Shown here: piece by piece, positions 43,878 through 51,747 of the stretch
How positions within the stretch are numbered: position 1 is the first letter of the stretch
Layout: each line of letters begins with the position of its first letter
Assembly: GCA_965207915.1 (NCBI GenBank)
Contig: OZ242304.1
Coordinates: forward strand, 124,001 to 188,000
Direction: 5' to 3'
DNA: 64,000 nucleotides
From: VXNJ01 sp009840625
Lineage (GTDB): Bacteria; Chloroflexota; UBA11872; VXNJ01
Translations under genes and position numbers: made by a program
The notes under the pieces: generated by a model
Seen by the model: only the letters and a program-made list of their open reading frames with translations
What the model was told of the DNA's origin: nothing
Database searches by the model: none

Positions 43878-44075
43878 ATGCTTGCCCGGAGTCTGCGAAT
43901 GGGCGCCCACGTGGCATTGTTCGCGATTGCGTTCGTCCTCTTTTATCTCGGTCTTGGGCTGGGTCTCCAGCATGATCCGACGCTCGGCACGATCTGCTGG
44001 ATCGGCGCGGGCATCCTGGTCGCCGGCAACATTTTCTGGATCGATCGCGTCCGGCGGCGGGCCCGGGAGGAGTAG
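43878..44075 (+). CDS. Small two-helix membrane protein, function unknown
   Basis: 65 residues: a short basic N-terminus (MLARSLRMG), a helix (AHVALFAIAFVLFYLGLGLGL), a loop, a second helix (TICWIGAGILVAGNIFWI) and a basic tail (DRVRRRAREE). ATG 43878 has GGAGG about 5 bases upstream, which supports expression. I recognise no family. It converges on the lipid-methyltransferase operon across a strong inverted repeat. Confidence 0.6.
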   Translation: MLARSLRMGAHVALFAIAFVLFYLGLGLGLQHDPTLGTICWIGAGILVAGNIFWIDRVRRRAREE

Positions 44076-44091
44076 GCCGCCCCCGGACCTC

Positions 44092-44122
44092 TCCGGCCGC
44101 CGCGAATGCATGGTCGGCCGGA
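44092..44122. terminator. Perfect 8-bp inverted repeat between convergent genes
   Basis: TCCGGCCG (44092-44099) and CGGCCGGA (44115-44122) flank 15 nt in the 54-bp gap between the small membrane protein and the methyltransferase. A bidirectional terminator is likely by position. T-runs are absent. Confidence 0.4.
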
Positions 44123-44129
44123 ATTGGGA

Positions 44130-45212
44130 CTAGCAATCGGCGTTATCGAATCGCGGTGCGAGCAGGTAGTGGCCCACGCCCCATTCGTTTCCGCCCGAGA
44201 AACCCCATTGCTCGGCGCAGGCAATGAAAAACAGCCGCCACCGGCGGTACCAGCGCCGGGCCTCAACCTGCCCATGGGTTCGCGAGAGAATCTGAAGCAC
44301 TTTTTCTTGCTTGGCGTCCATCTGCGACAGCCAGGCTTCGGCCGTCAACTGGTAGTGCCGCCCTGACCACCACCAGTCCCGCTCCAACAGGAAGTCTTCG
44401 CCAAAGCACGGCAGCAGGTCGCGTCCGGGCATCAATCCGCCGCTGAAAAAATGGCGGGCGACCCAATCGCCGGCGCCGCCGGGTTCGAACCCGTACGTGA
44501 ACCGGTTGTGGGCAAACACATGCACGAACAGGCGCCCGTCGGGGTTGAGCCAACTCCCGATGCGGGCCAGCAGGGCGCGGTAGTTGCGCAGGTGCTCGAA
44601 CATCTCAATTGACACGACGCGGTCGAACCGACGCCCGGGATCGAAGGAATTCACGTCGGCGACAACCGCGTCGACATTCGTCAATCCCCGGGTCCGTGCC
44701 CGGGATCGGATGTAGGCCTGCTGGGTTGAGGAATTTGAAACAGCGGTGACGTGGACTCCGGGACAAGATTCAGCCAGCCACAACGCCAGCGCTCCCCATC
44801 CGCAGCCCAGGTCCAGCACCCGCATGCCGTCCAGGATCCCGGCCCGCGAACGGTAGGTCTCCAAAGCCGCCACTTCCGCTTCGGCCAGGGTGTTCGTTCC
44901 CGGTGGCCAGAAGCAACAGCTGTACTTGAGCCGCGGTCCGAGCACGGCGCTGAAAAAATCGGTAGGGACCTCGTAGTGTTGGCGATTGGCGGACGCTGGC
45001 TCGGGCGCGATCGGCCCGTCGCTCAACTGCCCTTTCCAGTCCGCTAGCGACAGCGGCGACCAATCGCGTGCGGCCGAGGCCAGGCGGCGCTCGCAGAATC
45101 GACGCGCGGCAAACCGCAGCAACCGGTCAGGCAGAGCCCCGGACTCGGCGGCGGCGATCCCGGCGGCCAGCAATCGTTCCGAGACATTGCGCCGCGGATC
45201 GGATTCGATCAA
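44130..45212 (-). CDS. Cyclopropane-fatty-acyl-phospholipid synthase-family methyltransferase
   Basis: SAM-dependent lipid methyltransferase, 360 residues. The SAM site VLDLGCGWGALALWLAE, then VTAVSNSSTQQAYI and FDRVVSIEMFEHLRNY are intact. QHYEVPTDFFSAVLGPRLKYSCCFWPPG precedes it as in CFA synthases. The start is TTG 45212, overlapping the DUF1365 stop by three bases (TTGA), so it is coupled to that gene. Members act on double bonds of phospholipid acyl chains, making cyclopropane, methyl-branched or methyl-alkene products. The set amine oxidase - DUF1365 - CFA-like recurs in many bacteria, including the singlet-oxygen response of Rhodobacter. The product here is unknown. Confidence 0.92.
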   Translation of the reverse strand: MIESDPRRNVSERLLAAGIAAAESGALPDRLLRFAARRFCERRLASAARDWSPLSLADWKGQLSDGPIAPEPASANRQHYEVPTDFFSAVLGPRLKYSCCFWPPGTNTLAEAEVAALETYRSRAGILDGMRVLDLGCGWGALALWLAESCPGVHVTAVSNSSTQQAYIRSRARTRGLTNVDAVVADVNSFDPGRRFDRVVSIEMFEHLRNYRALLARIGSWLNPDGRLFVHVFAHNRFTYGFEPGGAGDWVARHFFSGGLMPGRDLLPCFGEDFLLERDWWWSGRHYQLTAEAWLSQMDAKQEKVLQILSRTHGQVEARRWYRRWRLFFIACAEQWGFSGGNEWGVGHYLLAPRFDNADC

Positions 45213-46042
45213 TTGCGGCCGCCGGACCGCTTTTCAATCTGGTTCCGAACGTTTGCGGGAGGTGCATGGCCCGAAGCTCGGTTGTCGATTCGCTTGCCCG
45301 GGTGAGGAAAGAACGGCGCTCCCTTGAGCAGGAGCCGGAAAGCGTGCCAGTAAATCGCTGCCAGGACCCGGCCGGTGATGAACGGGTACTTGACCAGACA
45401 GCGCGCCAGACTCGCTCCGCTAATGGGAACGCGGTTCAAATCCATTTCGGCTACAAACATCCCGCCGGCCGCATCCGAACCGTGCACGCTCACGGCCAGC
45501 GCTTCCCCGGGAAAACCTACCGCCCAGCGGTACCGCATCTGCATCCCCATGAAAGGGGATACGTGGAATTGCTTCTGGTTTTCTTGGAGCAGGACCCTAC
45601 CGGTTTGGCCGCGCGTATCCAGGACGTAGCAGTGGCGTTCCCTCCAGGGCGTGTTGCTTACCTCCATAACCAGGAATTCAATCGCTGATCCCTCCGGGGC
45701 GAAGCAGAAATAGATGCTGATCGGGTTGAAGCAGTAGCCGAAATAACTAAGGTGCGTCAGCAATCGCACCGGCCCGCCGGGCCGACTGCCGGTCCGGTCC
45801 CGTACCAGCCTGCGCACCGCTTCGTCCAGCGGCAGGTCGGGGTCGCCCAGGTGGTCGCCCCGCCGGAAGCGGGCCGGCGCGGGGCGATTCGCGGACCAGA
45901 AAAGTCGATCGGCGAACACCGCGTCGATTTCGTCCAGATCCAGGTACAGCAGGAACAGCCTGAATGAGAACTTGTGCCGCACCGGCCGGTGGCGGGCATG
46001 CCGGACTACGCCTTCGTAAATGCAGCTATTCATCGCGGTCAT
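45209..46042 (-). CDS. DUF1365-family protein
   Basis: 277 residues. YEGVVRHARHRPVRHKFSFRLFLLYLDLDEID opens the domain, and LLTHLSYFGYCFNPISIYFCF and VSNTPWRERHCYVL are its signature. It probably associates with membrane lipid chemistry, since the gene is nearly always next to a CFA synthase and a flavin amine oxidase; its reaction is unknown. ATG 46042 overlaps the amine oxidase stop (ATGA), and its own stop overlaps the methyltransferase start. The open frame to 46360 is a shadow of the upstream gene. Confidence 0.9.
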   Translation of the reverse strand: MTAMNSCIYEGVVRHARHRPVRHKFSFRLFLLYLDLDEIDAVFADRLFWSANRPAPARFRRGDHLGDPDLPLDEAVRRLVRDRTGSRPGGPVRLLTHLSYFGYCFNPISIYFCFAPEGSAIEFLVMEVSNTPWRERHCYVLDTRGQTGRVLLQENQKQFHVSPFMGMQMRYRWAVGFPGEALAVSVHGSDAAGGMFVAEMDLNRVPISGASLARCLVKYPFITGRVLAAIYWHAFRLLLKGAPFFPHPGKRIDNRASGHAPPANVRNQIEKRSGGRN

Positions 46043-47283
46043 GCCCGCGCCAGGACGTTCGCGACCGCCAGGGCGCTGTTGACCGCGTCTTCGTGGAACC
46101 CGAACCCCCAGTAGGCCCCGCAGAAGGAAGTACGGCGGCGCCCGATCAACTCGCGGTGGCGGCTCTGCGCCCGCTCCGAACCGGGACCGTACTGCGGATG
46201 CCGGTAGGTGAATCGACCCAGAATCTTTTCGGCGGGAACGCTCCTCTGGTCGTTTAGAGAGACGTTGAATACGTGAGGTCCCGGGATCTTCTGCAGGATG
46301 TTCATGTTGTAAGTGATCCGAACGCTGTCCTGATCGACCGGCGGAACGTGAACATTCCAACTTGCCCAGGTTCGGCGGTTTCGCGGCAAGACCGACGGAT
46401 CGGTGTGCAAAACGACCGAGTTGGCCTGGTAAGGAAACTGCCCCAAGAGTTCGCTTTCGGTTTCGTCCGGGTCCTCCAGCAGATCCAGCGCCTCGTCGGC
46501 GTGACAGGCGATTACGACCTGGTCGAACTGTTCCCGACCACCGCCCGCAGCATCAACTTCAACATACTTCTGGCGGCGGCGAACCCGGTGCGCTCGGCAT
46601 CCGACCCGGATCCTGTCCCCGAACGGGGCGGTCAACTCGCTCAGGTAATTGGCGGAACCGCCCGCGACGAATCGGTAGCGGGGTCGGCGTCCGGTCTGCA
46701 ACAGGCGGTTGTTGCGCAGGAACCGGATCACGAAGCTGGCTGGATACCGGCGAAACGCCGGCGGCGGCGCCGACCACAACGCCGAGCCCAGCGGCACCAG
46801 GTAGTGCTCCAGGAATTCGGGTCGGTATCCGCGCTCGGCCAGAAACTGGACGATCGGCCCGTCGCCGATATCGGGCCGGCTTCCCGGCGAATTGAATTCG
46901 CGATTGAAGCGGTTGATGTCGTAGAGCATGCGCAGGAAGGGCGGCCGCATGAGGTTGCGCCGCTGGCTGAAGAGGCCGTTTAGCGAGGCGCCACTGTACT
47001 CGACCCCGCTACGTTCATGGCGGACGCTGAAGCTCATCTCGGTTTCCCGGGTGGGCACCGCCAGCTGCCGTAGGAGGCGCGAGAAATTCGGGAAGGTTTC
47101 CTCGCTGTAGACGATGAATCCGGTGTCGACGTGGTAGGTGCGCCCGAGCAACCGGACGGCGACCGTGTGCACGTGCCCGCCGACCCTGGGACGTTGCTCG
47201 AAAACCGAAATCTCATGGCGCGAATGCAGGCGGTGGGCGACGGTCAGGCCGGCGATTCCGGATCCGATGATTGCAATCCGCAA
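46039..47283 (-). CDS. FAD-dependent amine oxidase-like flavoprotein
   Basis: 414 residues. IAIIGSGIAGLTVAHRL and FEQRPRVGGHVHTV form the FAD motif pair, and YHVDTGFIVYSEETFPNF follows as in the NAD(P)/FAD proteins linked to CFA synthases. Mid-protein VIACHADEALDLLEDPDETE and the C-terminal CGAYWGFGFHEDAVNSAL close the flavin domain. TTG 47283 has GGAG 7 bases upstream. It starts a three-gene coupled operon. The left end of the insertion sequence lies only 60 bp upstream, so its promoter is either within that gap or supplied or displaced by the element. Confidence 0.9.
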   Translation of the reverse strand: MRIAIIGSGIAGLTVAHRLHSRHEISVFEQRPRVGGHVHTVAVRLLGRTYHVDTGFIVYSEETFPNFSRLLRQLAVPTRETEMSFSVRHERSGVEYSGASLNGLFSQRRNLMRPPFLRMLYDINRFNREFNSPGSRPDIGDGPIVQFLAERGYRPEFLEHYLVPLGSALWSAPPPAFRRYPASFVIRFLRNNRLLQTGRRPRYRFVAGGSANYLSELTAPFGDRIRVGCRAHRVRRRQKYVEVDAAGGGREQFDQVVIACHADEALDLLEDPDETESELLGQFPYQANSVVLHTDPSVLPRNRRTWASWNVHVPPVDQDSVRITYNMNILQKIPGPHVFNVSLNDQRSVPAEKILGRFTYRHPQYGPGSERAQSRHRELIGRRRTSFCGAYWGFGFHEDAVNSALAVANVLARA

Positions 47284-47342
47284 TGGCTGCTCCGTCAGGG
47301 CGGGGATCCGCCCGCTAACTGGCCCGTGTGCGCACGTGCGAC

Positions 47343-47361
47343 CTAGGAGCCCGCGCCGCAG
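47343..47361. repeat. Left terminal inverted repeat of the IS
   Basis: CTAGGAGCC-C-GCGCCGCAG pairs with the complement of 48919-48937 with one mismatch. It lies 169 bp beyond the transposase stop. The bases outside it do not match between the two ends. Confidence 0.85.
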
Positions 47362-47529
47362 GAAGAGCGCGGACGACCCGGTTTCAGCCGGCTGATCATT
47401 TTTTCGCCGAAGTCGCGCCGCTTCGTCGCTCCGAGCACCTGTCCGCCGCCGTTGCGGCCTGCCGCAAGCCCTCGTCCCGCGCCCACGGCCGCGATTCCGG
47501 GCCAGATCATGGGGATCCGCGCCACCCGC

Positions 47530-48843
47530 TCACGCCTTAACCGCATTTAGCCTTCTGGCGTTGAGCGCCAGGCACACCAGGGCCCATTCGCCCCTGACCT
47601 TGTCCAGTCCCCGCACGCTGAAGCGCCTGAAGCCCAGTACCTGCTTTATCCAGCCGAACGGGGGTTCGGCGATGTGCTTGCGGGCCGCGTACAGCTTCCT
47701 GCCCTCCGCGGTGGAGAGCCTGGCGGCCATGCGCGCGCGGGCCGCGCCGCGGACCGGGCGCCCGGTCCGGCCCTCGCGGCCCTGGGCCACGTAGGCCTCG
47801 ATCCCCTTCTCCTCAAGGGACCTGAAGACCTTTTCGTCGGCGTAGCCGGAGTCGGCCAGGACGACGGCCGGCGCCAGACCGGTGTTGTTCCCGGTCCGCT
47901 CCAGCATGTTCGCCAGCTGGCCGGCGTCGGAGGCCGAGCCGGTAACGTCCACCGCCACGATCAGGCGCGACTCCCCGTCCACGGCCGCCTGGGCGTTATA
48001 CGCCTGCTGGAAGCCCTCGGTGGAGGTGTTCATGATGGAGGATTCGGGATCGGTGAAGTTGTGCTGGGCCCCGGGGTCGGGCTCCCCGTAGGGGCGCTTG
48101 TAGGGCGCACCGCCCCTGGGATTGCGCTTCTGGCCGGGTTTTCGCCCGCGCTTCTCGTCGAACCGGCGGGCCTTCTCCTCCAGGCGCTGCTTGGCCGCGG
48201 CGATGGCCTGCAGGCGGTCGGAGCGGCGCCGCAGCTCCTCGGGTATCTCGTCGCCGCCGTCGGAGTCCTCCCCGTACAGCTCGTCCTCGGCCGCATCGAT
48301 CGCCTCGGCGCGCTCCAGCAGGCCTGCGATCTCCTCGCGCAGCTTCCGCTCCTGCTCCAGCATGCGGGAGTAGGTCATGGCCTTGCGCCTGGAGGCGCTT
48401 GCCTTCACCTTGCTTGAGTCGATGGCCAGGGTCCCCAGCTTTGTCAGCCCCAGCTCGCGGGCTACTCGCACCACCTGCACGAACAGGTCCTTGAAGTCCC
48501 CCAGGTGACGGCGGCGGAACTCGCAGATCGTGCGGTGGCGGGGGAGGTTGCCGGCGGCCAGGTAGCGGAAGCCGACGTCGCGCTGCAGGGCGCGTTCGAT
48601 CCGGCGCGAGGAGAACACCCCGACGGCGTAGCCGTACAGCAGCAGCTTGACCATCAGCGCCGGTTCGTAGGGACGGTTGCGGCGCCCGTCGCCGGCGTAG
48701 GGGGCGTAGAAGGCGGCAAGGTCCATCGCGTCGACCAGATCGGAGACCTGGTAGCAAAGATCGTCGGCCGGCAGCCATTCGCGCACGTCGGGCGGCATCA
48801 TGATGGGCTGATCGGGATGGTAGTCGCGGAAGGTCGTCGGCAT
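47530..48843 (-). CDS. IS1182-family transposase
   Basis: DDE transposase, 437 residues from ATG 48843. FRDYHPDQPIMMPPDVREWLP begins the DUF772-type N-terminal domain, with PALMVKLLLYGYAVGVFSSRRIERA and HRTICEFRRRH. Catalytic Asp residues are in TLAIDSSKVKASA and VVLADSGYADEK, and the third acidic residue is near AEPPFGWIKQVLGFRRF. A charged coiled-coil-like insert (about 190-260) lies between the first two. No stop or frameshift is visible, so it may be active. The frame is open to 48912 but the ATG fits the family start. Confidence 0.93.
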   Translation of the reverse strand: MPTTFRDYHPDQPIMMPPDVREWLPADDLCYQVSDLVDAMDLAAFYAPYAGDGRRNRPYEPALMVKLLLYGYAVGVFSSRRIERALQRDVGFRYLAAGNLPRHRTICEFRRRHLGDFKDLFVQVVRVARELGLTKLGTLAIDSSKVKASASRRKAMTYSRMLEQERKLREEIAGLLERAEAIDAAEDELYGEDSDGGDEIPEELRRRSDRLQAIAAAKQRLEEKARRFDEKRGRKPGQKRNPRGGAPYKRPYGEPDPGAQHNFTDPESSIMNTSTEGFQQAYNAQAAVDGESRLIVAVDVTGSASDAGQLANMLERTGNNTGLAPAVVLADSGYADEKVFRSLEEKGIEAYVAQGREGRTGRPVRGAARARMAARLSTAEGRKLYAARKHIAEPPFGWIKQVLGFRRFSVRGLDKVRGEWALVCLALNARRLNAVKA

Positions 48844-48918
48844 GGGGGCGGATCCGGGGGACGTGGCGATCAACCGATTCTCACCTTGCCGGGAAGGGCG
48901 ATCCTCCTTCACGGGTTT

Positions 48919-48937
48919 CTGCGGCGCAGGCTCCTAG
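48919..48937. repeat. Right terminal inverted repeat of the IS
   Basis: Complement reads CTAGGAGCC-T-GCGCCGCAG, one mismatch to the left end. It lies about 75 bp upstream of the transposase start, so the transposase promoter probably overlaps it. Confidence 0.85.
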
Positions 48938-49066
48938 CCCGCGTTCAGGTTCTGAATTCCTCCGGATTGGAACTCCGGCCGGCGCGCCCAAGGAGCGCGG
49001 ACCGACCGTTGCCGCGCGAAGCCGACAGACCGTCGCGTGACTGCGGCCGGGCCGCCGGGGCGGCCC

Positions 49067-49089
49067 ACCCGTTCGATCCCTAAACGGGT
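49067..49089. repeat. 7-bp inverted repeat upstream of the DUF1295 gene
   Basis: ACCCGTT (49067-49073) and AACGGGT (49083-49089) flank 9 nt, about 120 bp before the DUF1295 start. It could be an operator. It lies outside the IS in the remaining original intergenic DNA. Confidence 0.3.
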
Positions 49090-49206
49090 CCGGTTCGTAT
49101 CCGAAACTGATATGTACTACGGATCATTTGTTCGGGCGGATGGATTGCCGAAGCGCTCGTACCGGGTCACGGCGCCCGGCGGTTCGGGCGGGCGGTAAAT
49201 GGGCAG

Positions 49207-49995
49207 GTGGCATTGACGTACCTATTGGCGACGCTGGCGCTCAGCCTGGCAATCCAGGCGTTTTTCTTTGCATTTGCCGCCGGTTTTCGGTCGGACAAGG
49301 TAACCGATCTTTCATACAGCCTCAGCTTCATCGCCCTGGCGGCGTTCCTGCTAATTCAGACCGGCGCCGACGGTTGGGCGCAGATCGTCTTGACGGCAAT
49401 GGTCGTGGCCTGGGCGGTGCGGTTGGCCGCCTACCTGGTGCGCCGAATCCTGCTGATGGGACACGATCCGCGATTCGACCGGATGCGTGGGGACTTGCGA
49501 AAGTTCCTGGCCTTCTGGGCGTTGCAGGGCCTGTTCGTGTGGGTGCTGATGCTGCCGGTGACGGTCTGGTTCGCCTGGCATGTTCCCGAACGCCTGGGCC
49601 CGGTCCATTGGCTGGGTCTGGCGATCTGGGTGGTTGGCCTGGCATTGGAATCGATCGCTGATGCCCAGAAATTTGCCCACAAGCGCAATCCAGATCAAGC
49701 CCAGGGATGGGTGGCGCACGGGCTCTGGCGCTGGAGCCGGCACCCGAATTATTTCGGGGAACTGGTCCTCTGGTGGGGCGTATTCATCTTCGTCGCCGCG
49801 GACCTGAGCAGCTGGTCCTGGCTGGGCGCAATTGGCCCGATCACCTTGGTCTTATTGCTCAGGTTCGGAACCGGGATTCCGCAACTGGAAAAGAGCGCCG
49901 AGCGCAAATGGGGACAGGATCCCGCCTATCGGCAATACGTGGCTGCCACCAACCTGCTGATTCCGGGGCCGCCCGGCCCACCTGCACGACGTTGA
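49207..49995 (+). CDS. DUF1295 membrane protein (steroid 5-alpha-reductase-like fold)
   Basis: 262 residues with about seven hydrophobic helices. WVAHGLWRWSRHPNYFGELVLWWGVF near residue 170-195 is the hallmark of the isoprenylcysteine methyltransferase / steroid reductase fold, where NADPH or SAM is bound. DUF1295 genes often accompany CFA synthase-DUF1365 operons, so it probably acts on the same modified lipid. Here it is divergent from that operon and separated from it by the IS. GTG 49207 is the start, with an AGG-like purine patch nearby. Confidence 0.88.
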   Translation: MALTYLLATLALSLAIQAFFFAFAAGFRSDKVTDLSYSLSFIALAAFLLIQTGADGWAQIVLTAMVVAWAVRLAAYLVRRILLMGHDPRFDRMRGDLRKFLAFWALQGLFVWVLMLPVTVWFAWHVPERLGPVHWLGLAIWVVGLALESIADAQKFAHKRNPDQAQGWVAHGLWRWSRHPNYFGELVLWWGVFIFVAADLSSWSWLGAIGPITLVLLLRFGTGIPQLEKSAERKWGQDPAYRQYVAATNLLIPGPPGPPARR

Positions 49996-50105
49996 GCTGG
50001 GTGCCCGCCGCGAACCCGGATGGCTAGGCCCCGAAACCGGGTCCCGCGGGCCACCGCGGCACCATCGTCCGTGGATTTCGCGTCGATCGAAACCGGGGCG
50101 ATGGG

Positions 50106-50486
50106 TTGACTTCACATCCGGACGCGGGCCGGGGCCGCCGCCACGCCAATCTGCGCTCCGGCCTGGGAATGGGCCTGCTGGCCGGCGTGACCGCCATCAT
50201 GTGCTGCGTGTCCCCGGTCCTCCTGGTTCTGCTGGGAGTCTTGACCGCGGTCGAGGCAATCTCCCTGGGGGACACGCTGTATTACGAGTACGGGTGGTAT
50301 TTCCGGGGGGCCGGCCTCCTGGTCGCCGCTTCGGCGGTCTTGATCTACCTCCGTAGAAGGAATTCATGCTCGCTTGGCGGCGCGCGGCGCCACTGGATCG
50401 CGCTCGCGACGCTTCCGGTAACCGCCGTCATCACCTATGTGGCGCTCTTCTGGCTTACCAAGTACCTGGGAATCTGGTTCGGTTAA
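50106..50486 (+). CDS. Small membrane protein with vicinal Cys pair, MerT-like
   Basis: 126 residues, three or four helices. The first helix GLGMGLLAGVTAIMCCVSPVLLVLLGV carries a Cys-Cys pair followed by SP, resembling the metal-handling pair of MerT mercuric transporters. A second Cys occurs in RRRNSCSLGG. No merP or merA is adjacent, and the remaining sequence is unlike MerT, so the function is open. Start: TTG 50106 keeps the basic N-terminus; ATG 50169 would begin directly at the helix. Confidence 0.6.
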   Translation: MTSHPDAGRGRRHANLRSGLGMGLLAGVTAIMCCVSPVLLVLLGVLTAVEAISLGDTLYYEYGWYFRGAGLLVAASAVLIYLRRRNSCSLGGARRHWIALATLPVTAVITYVALFWLTKYLGIWFG

Positions 50487-50601
50487 AACCCTTGGTGATC
50501 GATCGCCCCGGGGCTTGGCAATCCGAGTAGGCGGTAGTCGGCGATAGGTATCGCCCGTGCAATCGGCGGGCGCTCCGCCTGGCCCACCCGACGGGGACTC
50601 C

Positions 50602-51159
50602 CTACCCGCGCGAGGCCCCCAGCCAGCGCCGCATGGCGTGACGGCGTTTGCCGATCCGCCCGAACTCCTCAAAACCGGCCGCAAGGAAAGTGGGCACCAG
50701 CCCCATGAACCGATAGCTTGGTGACCCCGGATCCACCGGATAACCCTCGATCACGTCGGCTCCGGCCTCGGTCGCCAGCTCGCAGGCGGCGTCCAGGAGC
50801 TGGGTCTGGATCCGCTGGCGGCGCATGGGCCGCGGCACGAAAAAGCAGACTACCGCCCAGACGCTTTTTCCGGCCGCGTAAGCGCCGCCGCCCAGATCGC
50901 GAAATGTTTCTCGCGGCGCGACCGAACACCAGCCGACCGGTTCGGAACCGGAATATGCCAGCAATCCAACCGGCGTGCTGCCCAGGACCGCCCGGCGCAG
51001 CACGGAGCGTTTGCAGGCCGGGTCCCGGCGGTCCGACTTTCTACCCGGCCGCCAAAGGGTGCACCAGCAGTACTTGGGTCCCCCGCGGGCTTCGAACAGG
51101 CGCGCCAGGTCCGGCCAGTTCCCCGGTCCGACTGCGCGGAATTGCAATGGTTCCGCCAT
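50602..51159 (-). CDS. GNAT-family N-acetyltransferase
   Basis: 185 residues. LQFRAVGPGNWPDLARLFEARGGPKYCWCTLW begins the fold, VGLLAYSGSEPVGWCSVAPRETF is the core beta sheet and RRQRIQTQLLDAACELATEAGADVIEGYP is the acetyl-CoA-binding loop and helix. The PDPGSPSYRFMGLVPTFLAAGFEEFGR ending is frequent in a subgroup with N-terminal CWC motifs. ATG 51159 fits, with open frame to 51207. The acceptor is unknown. A 138-bp gap separates it from the monooxygenase-like gene. Confidence 0.85.
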   Translation of the reverse strand: MAEPLQFRAVGPGNWPDLARLFEARGGPKYCWCTLWRPGRKSDRRDPACKRSVLRRAVLGSTPVGLLAYSGSEPVGWCSVAPRETFRDLGGGAYAAGKSVWAVVCFFVPRPMRRQRIQTQLLDAACELATEAGADVIEGYPVDPGSPSYRFMGLVPTFLAAGFEEFGRIGKRRHAMRRWLGASRG

Positions 51160-51297
51160 GGTCTTACGGTCGCGGTCATCCGCCCCCGGCGGAGGTTCAG
51201 GCCTCAATCGGGAAGGATCGCCACGCCAGGGATTCGCACGCGCCTGCAGGCCTGGTTCTCGTTTGGCTGATTTCGGAATCTACCGGCCCGGAATCGG

Positions 51298-51615
51298 CTA
51301 CTTCCAGTTCTCGTCGGTCGGCCAAATGTTGGTGCTGCCCAACGCCGCGCCCTGCAGGCCGTCGACGATGATGTCGACTGTGGCGTCGCGGAATTTGATG
51401 AAGTGCGGCGTCTCCAGGTGGGCCTTGAAGGCGGCTTCGTCGTCGTAGATCTCATACAGCCAGACCCGGTTTTCGTCTTCGCCGTCCTGGATCACGTCGA
51501 ATCGGTGACAACCCGGTTCATCGTTGACAGAACCCACCGCATCGCCAATGATGGCTTCGACGAATTCGTCCTTGGATCCCGGTTTGATTTGAACGGGGGC
51601 GATTATCACGTACAA
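51298..51615 (-). CDS. Antibiotic biosynthesis monooxygenase-like (YgiN-type) protein
   Basis: 105 residues with the dimeric ferredoxin-like ABM fold: VIIAPVQIKPGSKDEFVEAI, EPGCHRFDVIQDGEDENRVWLYEIYDDEAAFKAHLETPHF. The HF motif near residue 73 is standard. Members are quinol monooxygenases or detoxifying enzymes. TTG 51615 has AGGTG just upstream and begins at YVIIA as in relatives. It follows the MBL-cupin gene on the minus strand. Confidence 0.88.
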   Translation of the reverse strand: MYVIIAPVQIKPGSKDEFVEAIIGDAVGSVNDEPGCHRFDVIQDGEDENRVWLYEIYDDEAAFKAHLETPHFIKFRDATVDIIVDGLQGAALGSTNIWPTDENWK

Positions 51616-51747
51616 GGATCACCTGCCTATCGGCTGAATGGGACGCGCCGACACGGCGCCAATTGCGCGGACCGGCTGCCTGATTCTCATTTCCGGCCCG
51701 CTGGCGTCCCGGACTTGCTTCCGGCCGTCGTGTCGTACCAAGTCGCA

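Larger units (their letters stand above)
47343..48937 (-). mobile_element. IS1182-family insertion sequence, apparently complete
   Basis: About 1.6 kb containing one intact transposase gene and terminal inverted repeats. Reading inwards, the left end is CTAGGAGCCCGCGCCGCAG (47343-47361) and the right end, on the complement, is CTAGGAGCCTGCGCCGCAG (48919-48937), 18 of 19 matching. The outer CTAG is itself palindromic, so it may be a duplicated 4-bp target rather than part of the element. It sits between the amine oxidase operon and a divergent DUF1295 gene. Confidence 0.88.
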
